A stretch of DNA of 64,000 nucleotides from Kudoa neothunni (Eukaryota > Cnidaria), in assembly GCA_964304625.1 (NCBI GenBank), contig OZ199840.1, positions 9,238,001 through 9,302,000 on the forward strand. Direction: 5' to 3'. Below, one piece after another: positions 29,102 through 40,521 of the stretch. Both the position numbers and the translations under genes were made by a program. The notes beneath the pieces were generated by a model. That model ran no database searches, was not told where the DNA came from, and saw only the letters and a list, made by a program, of their open reading frames with translations. Position 1 is the first letter of the stretch; every line of letters begins with the position of its first letter.

Positions 29102-30133
29102 CTATGGTTTAAACCAATTGAAAACGATATCTTTCGATTGAAGAGCTCTCTTATACGGAGGATTTGTGGGTAATTGTATTGGATCGCGCGGTTCGTACTT
29201 CACTCCGGTGATATGTTCGACATTGAGAGGATATGAGGTATCGCCATCGAAGTTGAGTTTTGAATGACACACCACAAAATTAACCTTCTTGTTTTGATTT
29301 CTGTTTTCAGGCCTAAACAATCAAATTTTAAATTAACCCTCTCAATGAAAAAAATCCTTCAATGTAGAACAACGTAGAACAATACGTTGGAATGAGAATT
29401 TTTGGGAAGGGTGTTTCGAAAAGGCTGCTATGTTTTAGATCAATTTTAAAGTTTTGGACAGGTTGATAGTCTTTACAAACCAGGAATGTTTCAGTGCTTG
29501 ATTGTCTACTTGCATTCGGCTTAGCTATATAAACCTCGGAGAACAAGGATAACATTCGAGTAGCCCAATAGGTGGAATTTCTATTGTGGAATATTTTACA
29601 CATGAAATTGCCGCCTTTTTTAAGAATGTGAGTTGTTATAGCGAACGACGCCTGAAGTAGCATGTAATTGGCTATCTCATCTATATGATGTAACCCGGTG
29701 GTGTCAGACGCGCCATCACAAACAACCACATCAGCGAGTGATCCTGCCAAAAGCTGAATAATTTTGTTGGCTGTGCATTCCTGTAAAAATCAGTCGATGT
29801 CAGCGTTAAAAATCCGAAAATATTATCCGCCACAATTACCATTGTGATATCTCCAACAATACTGACCACTCCTGGTATAGAGCTCATTGGTTGGATGTCG
29901 ACAGCTATTATTTTTACGTTGCTCGTATTTTTGTCTTGATCATTCAATATATCAGCCAGTCCTTGACTCCAACTACCAGGAGCTGCACAGAGATCAACCA
30001 CCTTGGTGGCATTTTTAAGAAATTGTAATTCATCGTCCACTTGAATCAATTTATACACACTCCTGGCTCTGTAATTGTCCTCCTTGGCCAGACGATAATA
30101 GATGTCTCGTTTATCTTTGGATAGTTTACCCAT
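29102..30133 (-). CDS. FTSJ1: tRNA 2'-O-methyltransferase TRM7/FTSJ1, full-length copy
   Basis: SAM-dependent methyltransferase for the anticodon-loop positions 32/34. Start taken at 30133 (MGKLSKDKRDIYYRLAKE) because the family begins MGK/MGR; an in-frame ATG at 30175 would add 14 residues. Three exons. Motifs: RARSVYKL (catalytic Lys), [14 protein letters not shown] (SAM site), [28 protein letters not shown] (Asp), GGNFMCKIF (Lys), SRQSSTETFLVC (Glu); the K-D-K-E tetrad is complete. The C-terminal exon holds the FTSJ1-specific tail LNFDGDTSYPLNVEHI and PTNPPYKRAL, absent from the second copy. It lies directly downstream of the second copy on the same strand. Confidence 0.93.
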
Positions 30134-30177
30134 GTGGGTGGGGGGCTGAAGGGGGATTTTTGGTCTTAAGTACATTT

Positions 30178-30189
30178 TGCGCGTGCGTG
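30178..30189 (-). promoter_or_regulatory. NRF1-like box at FTSJ1 start
   Basis: TGCGCGTGCGTG lies 45 bases upstream of the chosen FTSJ1 start and just outside the alternative ATG at 30175. Confidence 0.35.
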
Positions 30190-30495
30190 ATTATTTTTGC
30201 ATAACTTTAGAAAAATTAACAATTCCACCCACAGTCGTAATAAGCGATTGTATGCAACAATTATCGAACATTGAGCAAAAAAAATAAAATAGAAAAGTGA
30301 TATTTATTTATTCATTTATTTGTTAAATGTAAATAAAATCAAAAACATTTTTAATACAAGTTGGCGCACTCGATAAATTTAAAATATCGTACGAGGGGGA
30401 AAAAACCAAAAAATCCGATCCAACATAAAATATAAAACAACGTTGAATTAATCTTTACATTAAAATATCTAAAATTTTTCTGTTGAATATAAAAA

Positions 30496-30858
30496 CTATT
30501 CAGTTGAACGTTTGTTGAGGAGATTTTGAAAAAAATCAGCGTATTCATCATCATCATCATCATCATCATCAATCGTTGGTGAGCGCTGCATTTTTCGAGC
30601 CATCTCAATGGATTTTTCACGAATATCAACAATACAGGCATTCAGATCCATCCGAGGAGACAACTTATCCTCATCTCTCAGCACCACATCATTCAAAGCA
30701 TCGGACAAATTGTCTAGCTTATAGTTTTGGGTGGAATCGTTGGTTGTATTGCGTCGTTTCACATCGCAACAATCATATCCTCCATACATCACATACTTTA
30801 AAAGATTCGCTGCTGTAGTAACTTGTTTCCTTCAGTAAATTGGTCAGTTGATCAATTA
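30496..30858 (-). CDS. Unidentified small acidic protein between the two FtsJ genes
   Basis: A 98-residue open frame (M at 30792) reads YGGYDCCDVKRR, NYKLDNLSDALNDVVLRDED, a helical MDLNACIVDIREKSIEMARKMQ, then a run of eight Asp encoded by GAT repeats and FFQNLLNKRSTE-stop. A coiled-coil-like stretch in an adjacent frame upstream (LIDQLTNLLKE, about 30850-30820) preceded by an acceptor-like TTTGTTTTCAG suggests a further exon. I do not recognise the family. It could be a separate gene or an alternative 3' exon of the FtsJ paralog that ends at 30871. Confidence 0.4.
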
Positions 30859-30870
30859 ACTGAAAACAAA

Positions 30871-31616
30871 CTACTTTTCGTCCAATGACAACTCATATTC
30901 GGGCATCATAATTCGATCGGGTTGAGAAAGGTCGGCTTTAAAAAATTTGGGAGGTTTGTAATTTTTAGCGACTAGAAAAGCCTCAGCGCTTGCTCGTCTA
31001 CTGGCCAGCGGTTTAATAATCCTAACCTCCTCAAAGATGCTACTAAGCTGATGCAAAATACTATTGGAATGAATTCCCTGGAAAATTTTTATCACAAAAT
31101 TCCCTCCTCTCACCAAAAGATGGGAGGTAATAGCCATAGCTGCGGTAAAAATAAAATAATGAAACGATTCATCCAATGAATGAATGCCGGTAATATCAGC
31201 GGCACCGTCACACACAACAACATCCGCCAATTCTCCGTTGAAATTTGCAATAATCTCCTTGGCCGTTGATTCCTTTATTTATAAAACAAAATGAAGAGAG
31301 TGCTGTGAATGAAAGACGATTCTGTTACTACCTTAGTGATATCCCCAATCAACGTAATAACTCCGCTAATCGGTTCTATCTTTTGTAGGTCAACTGAAAC
31401 AACTCTATAGTTATCACTATTTGAGGATAGTATTTGTTGCAACGCCTGACTCCAACTACCAGGAGCAGCACAAAGATCCACCACGTTGACAGCGTTATCC
31501 AATATATGCATTTCTTCGTTCACTTGCAACAATTTGTAAACACTTCGAGCTCTCCAGTTTGACTCTTTAGCCAATCTATTATACACATCTCTCTTATCTT
31601 TTGAATTTTTGCCCAT
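30871..31616 (-). CDS. Second TRM7/FTSJ1-like methyltransferase (tandem paralog)
   Basis: Two exons (31616 to about 31332 and about 31272 to 30871). [28 protein letters not shown] (Lys), [51 protein letters not shown] (Asp), GGNFVIKIF (Lys), ASAEAFLVA (Glu): the catalytic tetrad is intact. It stops at ELSLDEK soon after the methyltransferase core and lacks the YPL-type C-terminal tail of the neighbouring copy, the region used by yeast Trm7 and human FTSJ1 for partner contacts in current models. The two copies differ at many positions, so the duplication is not recent. The role may have shifted in substrate or partner. Confidence 0.9.
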
Positions 31617-31666
31617 TTACCATGCACGGATCACCTGTTGTAGTGGCAGTGCGTTTAGATTCAGTT

Positions 31667-31680
31667 ATGCGACGTGCGCA
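31667..31680 (-). promoter_or_regulatory. Weak NRF1-like half-sites upstream of the FtsJ paralog
   Basis: ATGCGACGTGCGCA contains two GCG half-sites about 50 bases upstream of the start at 31616. It is a poorer match than the other boxes. Confidence 0.2.
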
Positions 31681-32082
31681 CTTGAAGCTTAAATAATTTT
31701 AATAAATAATGGTTATTTGATGAATTTTATCGAAAATTAGTTTACTATTTTTAATGCATACAATAAAGATGAAAATTCATCTTTTTTATATTCACATATG
31801 ATTTAATAAAATTAATAAACCAATTACAAAATGTTTCCAAATATATTACATACATAGAGGATGAACTATACATTAGTTTTGGATAAAATAATGAAACAAA
31901 TAAATTAGCGTCATAATTAATTTTTTTTGATTTTTTAATTAATTATTATAAAATTTAATATTTCAATTTAAAATCAATTTGCCCATAAAAATTATATAAA
32001 CTAAAACTTTACATTAATGGTTATGTTAAATCAGTGGTTCTCCAAATTTTTTCCTTGCGGACCCCTAATGTGTTATTGTTAA

Positions 32083-32904
32083 CCTTTAGAGCCGAGCGTT
32101 CCGGGGTTCAAATTGACCCCATAGTCTATTGTATCACAAGTTTTATACACATAAAAGAATTTATCAATAGTAATATCTGGTGTATTCTCCTAAAATAAAT
32201 AGTATTTTATAATTATTCAACAAAAATTTGAAAAAGAAGAATAAACAACGATATTAACAAAAAATATGCAGTTGGTCCTTTTGGGGAAATTTGACCCCAG
32301 AATTTTTATTGCTTTAAATGGTGGCAGAATATTAAAATAAATGAATGGTTGAGTTTGATTACATTATGTAGGCAGAATATTGAGAAAATAAGGATAATAT
32401 GTACACGAGATCATACGCGATGAACCAGTTTTATTGCGCCGTTCTCCCGAATTTACCTGAAATGCGCAGACAGCGGCACAATGTCAACTTCAGAGGGATT
32501 TTTCTCTCTCACTCTTGGAGCGATTGTGATGAACTATTTTATGTCGCTTATTTTAGTTACCGAAAGTCGAGTTCCGATGCAGCTGACGATAAAACTAATG
32601 TTTATGGCCTGGATTACGTAAAAGTTATTACTAACTTGTGGAAAATAGTTTGTTCGAATCAACTTAATTTACCAATATTTTTACACACTTTAAATTGATT
32701 TATCACACTAATTCGTTACGATAAAGTCCTGGTCGATAAAAACACAGGTGGCGCCAACAAATTCACGTACATTCGAACTAGCTTTATAAACGTAGTATAA
32801 ATCTTGACGGAAATTTGTCGATAAATTTTAATCTACTTTCACATATGATTACGTAACTATTTATTGCATTTAACTATGCAATAAAAGCCTAGGGTCAATT
32901 TTAA
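32083..32904 (+). mobile_element. TTAA-type relic, repeat family R, copy 2
   Basis: It starts directly after TTAA (32079-32082) with CCTTTAGAGCCGAGCG. Palindromic boxes GGGGTTCAAATTGACCCC (about 32113) and GGGGAAATTTGACCCC (about 32283) lie about 170 bases apart. An open frame of 99 residues (32399-32698) includes a Ser/Asp-rich part (SDCDELFYVAYFSYRKSSSD) whose counterpart in copy 3 reads DHDSNDNEIFHLTHLSCRKSNSG, consistent with the acidic N-terminus of a lost transposase. The end is placed at the AGCCTAGGGTCAATTTTAA segment, which matches the terminal part of copy 1. Confidence 0.6.
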
Positions 32905-33679
32905 TAATAGTTTAATTTAAAAAATTCTTGATGAAAAAGAAAAATTTTATTAAAACATTTATCACGCAAATTAATTATGTAGTAGTTTTATTTTAAAATA
33001 TGTATTACAAATTTTTAATTATTAGGGTGCGAATTATTTTCGTTATTAAAACAAAGAATTAACATCTATGAAATTCTTCTTTGGAATTTGTTTAAAAATT
33101 ATTGAAATTCAAACCAAGTATAGAAAATGGTGAGAAATGTTTTAAAATAAATTTTTTTTATAAAACCCATTTAATTATTATTATCTATACATGGGTAAAT
33201 TTTTAAAAGTAAAATTTATAAGAAATATTTTTGCTATACAAAATCTCTATTTTTGTTGATTACAGTCGAACCTGGATATTGCGTGATTTCACAAATTTAT
33301 TGAAATATAAAGGATATTTTAATTGTTTTACTTGAACTTTGCTTGTGTATTTTTAAGGTTAATGTTACCGGAACGAAAAAAGATGAAAATATTTTACCAG
33401 AGAAGTATGAATATAAGATATCACGCTAAAACTAAAATCTCGCTACTGCATAAGATTTTGTCCACTTTAGACCCCAATCAATCTTCTTTTTGAATTCCAT
33501 GAAAAAATGGTAAGGAATCAGCGAATATTATAATACGATGAAATCACTCAAAGGAGAAGAAGCAACGACTTGTGAACAGCCTAAAGCATTTAATAATATA
33601 AAATTATCGAACCATAATATAATATATTTTCAGGGCACTCTACTATTAATATAATTTTAGCTTCTCAAAATGATATCAT

Positions 33680-34142
33680 TAATTCTACTATTTCGGCTTC
33701 AAAAAAAAATAAATGAAGAGAAGTACACAGAGTTAGATAGTTTATTCTTCACATGGATAACTAAAATGTGAATGAGAATTTTGTATTTATATTATTTATT
33801 TTTCGTTCATTCGTCCCACATGCACAAAAGTTTTTCCTAATGAAGGTTGGATTACCACAAGATTTATTTAACGCGGTTTTTGACTGATTGAAGAAATAAA
33901 TATGTTAATTTTTACAGTTCATCTATGAATTAAATTAAATTAGATCTGATCTGATCGAATATATTATAATTCTGATGAAAAAGAAAGATATATTAGTCAT
34001 TTTCTAATTTTAATGTGGCATGAAGCTTGATTCAAATTTATAAGCAGTACAAGTTAAAAATTCAATACGTCTGAAAAAGGTGGGGTACAGAACTTATTTT
34101 CAAGAAAAATTAGGGCGCGAAAAAAAAAGATTGGGAAACACT
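33680..34142 (-). repeat. Dispersed repeat family H, copy 1 (hAT-like end)
   Basis: Read on the minus strand it begins CAGTGTTTCCCAATC and contains TAAAAATTAACATATTTATTTCTT and a CAAAAACCGCGTTAA box. The same order is found at 40522 and 57621. Non-coding. Confidence 0.6.
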
Positions 34143-34476
34143 GATATAGAGCTTAAGATTGAATTACTAAAAACTGTCCAAATGACCAAACGACTTGCAG
34201 GGAATTAGCGTGAGTAAATGTTGGCACAAATAACAAATGCAATCCCATCTTTGAAAAGAAGTAATCCGCTTAACAAACTTAACATTGATAATAACACATT
34301 TTGTTACATTATTTTATAACGTCTGTCAATGTACGAACGAATATAAGAATTTTTAAATTATCTTAAACGGTTAGAAGTTACAAAAATATCTATCTATAAG
34401 GAAGAAAATTTTATCTCACAAACGTATGCTTACTTAAGGGCACACACACTTCAGCTTTATATATATAGTAGATAGA

Positions 34477-34841
34477 TAGTGGATAATAAATAGTGGATAA
34501 TAAATAGTGGATAATAAATAGTGGATAATAAATAGTGGATAATAAATAGTGGATAATAAATAGTGGATAATAAATAGTGGATAATACATAGTGGATAATA
34601 AATAGTGGATAATACATAGTGGATAATAAATAGTGGATAATAAATAGTGGATAATAAATAGTGGATAATAAATAGTAAATAATAAATAGTTAATAATAAA
34701 TAGTAAATAATAAATAGTTAATAATAAATAGTTAATAATAAATAGTTAATAATAAATAGTTAATAATAAATAGTTAATAATAAATAGTAAATAATAAATA
34801 GTAAATAATAAATAGTAAATAATAAATAGTTAATAGTAAAT
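34477..34841. repeat. 14-bp minisatellite, about 26 copies in variant blocks
   Basis: The unit AGTGGATAATAAAT is repeated head to tail. The first half of the array is almost pure GTGGAT units (two carry TACAT); the second half switches to GTAAAT and GTTAAT units in small blocks. Confidence 0.95.
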
Positions 34842-34859
34842 GAAGGAGATCTCAAAAGA

Positions 34860-36065
34860 TTCTTGATATTTAATCGTATTTTTGTAGTTGTTTTTTATGA
34901 ATAATAAACAACAACTTGACGAATTCTAAAGGGCAACACGGATATAATCGATTTCGTGACTTTATTTTTACGGCAATTAGCACAGAAATCTAATTTCGCA
35001 ATAATAGATTGTTCTGGAAGGAATATTCATTCTAATCGCATAATCTACAACATTAAGAAATATTTTTTTGAAATTTTGAGTTTTTATAGATTTCTTTACA
35101 AAATAAATTATAACACAAGGAAATTTTGTGACAAATATAAAATATTTATAAGAAAAAATACTTAATTATAATTAATGTATGAAGACAAAATTGGATTCAG
35201 GTTTTATTGAAATCACTCACGTACAATAGGTTGAGAAACTTTACGTGAAATGTTTATTTTCGCATTTAATTTACAAACTTAAAACTACGGATCTTAGTTT
35301 TCGATTAAAATCGTCGCATTTCTAATAAAGTTTCGATGTTTATTTTCCGAGAATCTTAGAAATGTTTCAAAAATCTTGAAATGGATGGTAACTGGAGAAA
35401 AATTGGTAATTTTCATGTTGAATAGATCGACATAGAGAAGGTGGAAAATGAATTAGCCTGTACATACATACTGCAGAGTGAAATTATCTCTACAACAAAA
35501 TATAATTTACAAGTTAATAAAGTCAAAGAAATATATTTTGTTAAAGCTGCGTTTTAAGACATTTTTCTGCCAGTTAATTTTTGGAGATGGGAAAAATTTT
35601 GTTCCAAATATTTAAAATTTACTGTTCAAATATATGCGCACGCGTGTTTCTGAACCAACCAAAATAAACGTCGATTAGATCTTCGATTTATTTATAATTA
35701 AAACCACCTAGGGAATCTAACTTAATGCAAAATTGCGATTATTCATTATTCCCGCCTAATCTAATAATATTTTGCATAGAAATATTTAATTCATTTCTAA
35801 ATTATGAATAACGCATATTTTCCTCTAATAAAAAGTCTCATAGCGACTTAATTATTTCTCGAAAAGACAATAATAAAGTCAAAATATAAAATTCGATATC
35901 GGTTTTATTTATATAATTTTGCGTAAATTAGTTTTCTCGTTGAAGTGAACTATTTTTTGATTGAATTTTAATAGAAATATTATCCTTTTAGCAATTTTTT
36001 TTCTGAGAGGAGATGGGGGTTTCAGCAACTAGCGTGAATAGCAAAGCACCGCATTAGTTAATTAA
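34860..36065. other. AT-rich spacer
   Basis: No supported gene. The open frames are low-complexity Ile/Lys/Asn-rich. A TGCGCACGCGTG sequence at about 35636 resembles the NRF1-like boxes but has no recognised gene next to it. Confidence 0.4.
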
Positions 36066-36388
36066 CCTTTAGTGGACAACCTTGGGGTCCGCGCGCCCAT
36101 CTTCTTATTATTTTTTCTATTATTTTTTCTATTATTTTTTCTATTATTTTTTCTATTATTTTTTAAATTATTTTTTAAATTATTTTTTAAATTAATTTTG
36201 TTAATAAACTTGTTATATTGTATGTAATTTCGCGAAAATTCGATCTACTACTCCTTAGAAAAGTATAATCTATCGATTAATATAATAAAATTGGTAAACG
36301 TTATGGCGAAAATACTCAAAATGTAACAAACCTAACAACAAAATAACATTAAGATGGGTGCGTGGAACCTATGGTCGTCTTCAAAGGG
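36066..36388. mobile_element. 323-bp MITE with TTAA target sites
   Basis: TTAA flanks both sides (36062-36065 and 36389-36392). Imperfect terminal inverted repeats of nearly 40 bp run from CCTTTAGTGGACAACC through a shared CGC-CCCATCTT; the reversed right end starts CCCTTTGAAGACGACC. The interior includes a 12-bp tandem repeat and has no coding capacity. It is related in end structure to, but distinct from, the MITE at 10326. Confidence 0.8.
36112..36195. repeat. 12-bp tandem repeat inside the MITE
   Basis: Units CTATTATTTTTT, then AAATTATTTTTT, repeated about seven times. Confidence 0.9.
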
Positions 36389-36839
36389 TTAACACTCAAT
36401 ACAAATACACACTCACAGGTATGTGGAATTGATTAATTCATGTTCGCCGGTAAATTCTTGCGAACTCTTAAAATTTAATTCTTTCACTATACTAATGTGA
36501 TAGATATTGAAATATTCCAGCAATAAATAATATCATATGATAAGTAAGGGTGTTTTAAGAGAGTTCCACTGCCACTCGGCCACCAGATAACGTTCGATTG
36601 GACTAGATGGACGGTAAACCCATCGTGAATAAAATTTTAAATTTGTTATGGTAACTTCGAAAAACGCATATTGTTGTTATCTTGACACATGATTTCAACC
36701 GGAAAAGTTCAATAAATAAGTCATGTTGAGTAGTTTATCTGAATTTCTAAGGATTAGAAATCGGAATCTGTGCTTCATCAAACAATACTTCGTAATTCTC
36801 GGAACATTCGAAATAATATATACAATACAATATCCTGTA

Positions 36840-36915
36840 TACTAATTAATTAATTAATTAATTATTCAATTAATTAATTATTCAATTATTCAATTAATCA
36901 ATTAATATTAATTGT
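36840..36915. repeat. TTAA/ATTC simple repeat
   Basis: A run of TTAATTAATTAA with ATTCAATT interruptions. TTAA-rich DNA is a preferred landing site for piggyBac elements, but none was seen inserted here. Confidence 0.8.
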
Positions 36916-37268
36916 ACAATTTAACAAAAAGATTATTCACCTAATTTGTACAACAAAGCTTATTAAGATAAGACTTTAAATGAGAATGATTTAAATAACG
37001 TTTCAAATGCTTTAGAGCTGAAGTGCACTCATGCCTGTTAGAGTCATTGAGTATCAAATGACGTTTGGTTTGGACGATCCATCCATCCATCCAAACAAAC
37101 ACTGTTTAATCGTTTAATGTGACAGATTCACGCGGAAGATAAGCATCTGTCACGAGAACGAGAGGGTTGGTGTTAATCAGGTTGGACAGCAAACAAACGC
37201 CTAGTACGGGCGAATATTCCGGCACAGATCGGCGACGTATCAGATCAAATAAGTCCGATGATAGTCAT

Positions 37269-37281
37269 GGCGCAGGCGCAG
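37269..37281 (+). promoter_or_regulatory. NRF1-like box upstream of the Pur gene
   Basis: GGCGCAGGCGCAG lies about 220 bases before the first candidate ATG of the Pur-like gene, in a locally GC-richer stretch (37130-37440) that probably holds the promoter. Confidence 0.4.
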
Positions 37282-37497
37282 CAGACGTCACGTTAGCACC
37301 AATAGACAAACTCGTACACCGATCGTAACAAAGTCGTAGTTGTTTGTCGTCGGGTCCAGTTGTTGTGTATTGGTTTATTATATCGCTTGTTGTTTGCGAA
37401 CTAGTGCAGTTTTTAGTTGATTGTGATATACAACGGCCTAAAACAATCAAGTGTATCTACTCACAAAACAGTCTTTTCTCTATATATAAATACGATA

Positions 37498-38700
37498 ATG
37501 ACTGTTGAACCAAACAACAATATGGGTGATGAATTGGGTAATTACACATTGTTTATTATAATCTCTCTATGAGGAGCGATTATATGCCCATGGATTCCAA
37601 GAAATACTTTTATATTGTAGAATTTGATTCGAAAAAGCTACAAGTTGGCGAAAGAATCTACTATATCGACATGAAAGAGAACAAAAATGGTAGATTTATC
37701 AAACTTGTTGAGGTAATGCTGGGATTAGGGTGTTTTCGGGTGGAAATGATATTTCAAATTGTGTAGGGTCTTGGCTACGGTAGAATGAGTCGTATCATAG
37801 TACCGTTGTCCATTGCTACCAGTTTTGTTGCCAAACTCAAGGAGAACAACGAATTCAGTGTGGAACATCCCAAAAGTGAATCCCCCAAGAAACAGCAACA
37901 GCAACAGCAGCAACAACAACAACAACAACCAACCACCAATGATGTTGATGAGAAAAATGATGATTTTCCTACTATTATCCACAGCTCGAATCTGTTTATA
38001 CAGAATAGACGATTCTATTTTGATTTGCGCGAACACAAGGATGGTTATAGGCGTCTCAGAGTAATCCATTGTTGTGTTTGAAATATTTGATGGGTAGGCG
38101 CTCATAGATTAGCTACGTAATGAAAACCAAGAGGATCAATCTGAGCATGGTTACTGACGCGTTGCCTAGTCTCATTGAGATTATGGAAGATTACATCGAA
38201 CGATTTGGCGATGCATCAGTGGAACAAGAATCCACAACCGTCACCTCTCTGAAGGTGGAAACCACCAACGTCAACACAGCCACATCACCTAGAGTGAGAT
38301 CCAAGCGTTCTTCAGTTAAAGAGGACAACATCGTCAAGACCAAATCAAAGAAATCCTCGTTGGTTGTTTCGGAAAAACCAGCACCAGTCAGACAATCCGT
38401 AGTCAACAAGGTGTATTCACTTGAGGTGGTTACCGGAGAGCAAAATGCTTTTATTAGAATGACCGAGCTTATTGGCAACTCGAAAAAGTCTACATTTCAT
38501 GTTCCCCTTGAGGGATGTGCTGCGTGGAAAGACGCTATTGGTAGCTCGATTTCTACCATTCTCTAAGGTTGGTTAATCATTCGATTGTTGTAGTTAAATT
38601 CGTCAACGAAATCACCGCAGAAGATATTTCTAACGCGGCCGCTCTTCGTGCAGCGGCTGAAGCGGCAAATGCCAATCTTCACGCTGAAAAGGCCAACTAA
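37498..38700 (+). CDS. Purine-rich element binding protein (Pur-alpha-like)
   Basis: Single-stranded DNA/RNA-binding protein with three PUR repeats. Repeat I: KKYFYIVEFDSKKLQVG, YYIDMKENKNGRFIKLVE, RMSRIIVPL. Repeat II: SNLFIQNRRFYFDLREHK, GYRRLR, TKRINLSMV, EIMEDYIERFG. Repeat III: KVYSLEVVTGEQNAFIRMTE, STFHVPLEGCAAWKDAI, joined by a 61-nt intron (donor at about 38537) to VKFVNEITAEDI and an Ala-rich C-terminus HAEKAN-stop. Between repeats I and II is a poly-Gln tract of 12 residues (CAG/CAA mix); between II and III a Ser/Lys/Thr-rich linker, both longer than in vertebrate Pur-alpha. Downstream splice joints are in frame. The 5' exon is uncertain: ATG at 37498 followed by an intron gives a phase I could not reconcile with the repeat I exon. 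Confidence 0.88.
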
Positions 38701-38931
38701 TCCCCACCACACACAACATTCCCCATCATTATCTACCGCGCATTTTGTCACATCTACCTCCAACACATTTAGTTAGGGATGATTTTTTGCCAATCATGTA
38801 TTAGTATTGCTTAACTGTTGATGGTGCTATTACGCGTTGTGGTTTATCCTTTCTTTGGTTGATGGGGGTTTTATCAACTTCTCGTGCTATCTATCTGTTA
38901 TTAATTGTTATCAAAGTTGAGTCATATTGAT

Positions 38932-40360
38932 AACGGTTTTTCCTGTGTTATTATAATTTTTCTGTACACACAAAAATTTGACATATCTAATATCTGATGT
39001 ATTCTCCTGGAACAGCGTTTCTCAACTGGGGGATAAGTTGGAAGTGACATCAAATTTGATAAGGGCACTTTTTGCATCATGTTATTTGTGAGGGATTCTG
39101 TTAAACTCAGTAAGAAGTCGGCTGAAATGCCAAATGTCTTTGTAGGAATAAATATTTAGTTTAAATCAGTGATGTAATCCAATAGTAACGACTTCACTTG
39201 AAGTGACTGTTTTCGTGACAAATCATATTTAGCTTTCGTTGGTTTTGATCGGTTTTAATTATTTCCAGCGCCTATGCTATGAACGAAGGATTCGGATAGA
39301 AATAATTTAACTTGGTAGAATCAAAAAAATTAAAAATGCAGACAGCGTGTTAGTAAGAGTCGATGGGGTTCAAAATTGTCGCAATGGCAATGCGAGCGTA
39401 CATGCTTTTTAGGATCAGAATTTACTTCTGAAATAGAAAATCGACAATAGATAGACTCCGCCATAGTTAAACCAGTATAAAATCTTAAAGTTAATATGAA
39501 ATTAGCTTCCAAGTTAATGGGGGTAAATTTGAAGAAAACGTTGATAACCCCTCTCCTAAACCATATAACATTTTAGAATTATTTAATACAAATTTGAAAA
39601 TGTAGAACAAACGACGATACACATAAAAATATACAATTGATGCTTTTAGGGTATATTTGATTTAAATAATACTAAAATATTTAGAAAAATTAATAGGTAA
39701 GTTTTGTCGATTTCTACAGGCAGAATACTGAGAAAATAAGAAAAATATGTAAACGAGATCGTACGTAATTATGCGAATGCTTAATGCTTATTGCTAATAA
39801 AAGCGCAAGAAAAACTTCGATGAGATTTTTCTCATTGATCATGATAGCAATGACAACGAAATATTTCATCTCACTCATCTCAGTTGTCGTAAGTCAAACT
39901 CTGGTGTATCTGATAATAGTGATGAGAATTTGAATAAGTTTACGAGATGGGTAATGTTTATGGCTTAAATTATACCCCAAGGGCGATATAAATAAAATTC
40001 ATATTGTTCATTTGCGCGCCAAACTAGGCAAAAGCGATTATTTTTCGCCCTTTCTATGTCAATGTTTCAATGTTTCCATGTTTCAATGCCCTGAGGGGAT
40101 TACGATTAATCTGTTACGACTGAACTTAATCTATCAAGATTTTTAGTAATGGTATAATTTTTACCTATGAAATATAGAATTATCTCACTATTTCGTTATA
40201 ATAAAGTTCAAGTCGACAAATACACAGATCACAACAATAAATTCAAACGAATCGGAACATTTTAGTTTACACTCAGTGAAAATGAAAATACGATGGAAAT
40301 TTGCTGATAAATTTTTTGCATTAAAAACGAAATAAAAGTCTTGGGTCAAGTGTATCGTTG
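38932..40360 (+). mobile_element. TTAA-type relic, repeat family R, copy 3, interrupted
   Basis: Matches copy 2 in order: TCTGATGTATTCTCCT, then after an insertion the GACGATACACATAAAAATAT segment, the GGCAGAATACTGAGAAAATA box, a Ser/Asp-rich coding remnant (about 39830-39960), the GTCGACAAATACACAG box and the AATAAAAGTCTTGGGTCAA end. The outer palindromic boxes are decayed. No intact transposase. Confidence 0.55.
39013..39543. mobile_element. hAT-like non-autonomous insertion within R copy 3
   Basis: The left end is CAGCGTTTCTCAACTGG; the right end, reversed, is CAACGTTTTCTTCAA. Alignment of copies 2 and 3 of family R breaks at TTCTCCT just before this block and resumes at TCTCCTAAA just after it, so TCTCCT is present on both sides as expected for a target duplication, though slightly offset from the ends. 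No transposase inside. Confidence 0.5.
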
Positions 40361-40521
40361 ATTTTTATGTTTTTAATAGGTTAGAGATGTCGACAGGATA
40401 GAACAGTCTATTTGATCAATTTCGCTCTTAGAGATTCTTGGAATTTTCATTAGATCTAGTGTGTACATTATTTACTTTGCAATAACTAATGAGGTTGACT
40501 TAATTAGCCTTCCTTCCAATT

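Larger units (their letters stand above)
32031..34142. mobile_element. Composite repeat bounded by hAT-like ends (contains R copy 2 and H copy 1)
   Basis: The left end reads CAGTGGTTCTCCAAAT and the right end, reversed, CAGTGTTTCCCAATC, both typical of hAT terminal repeats. I did not find matching 8-bp target duplications, so these may be ends of two different copies rather than of one element. The interior is AT-rich and non-coding apart from the nested R copy. Confidence 0.35.

Noticed and set aside
29332-29340. TTAA followed by CCCTC at the edge of an FTSJ1 exon, like a transposon end
   Set aside because: It is the reverse complement of coding sequence (GFFSLRG) next to a donor site and has no partner end; coincidence.
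33262-33290. CAGTCGAACCTGGATATTG resembling a pogo/Tigger terminal repeat
   Set aside because: No inverted partner or TA duplication was found.
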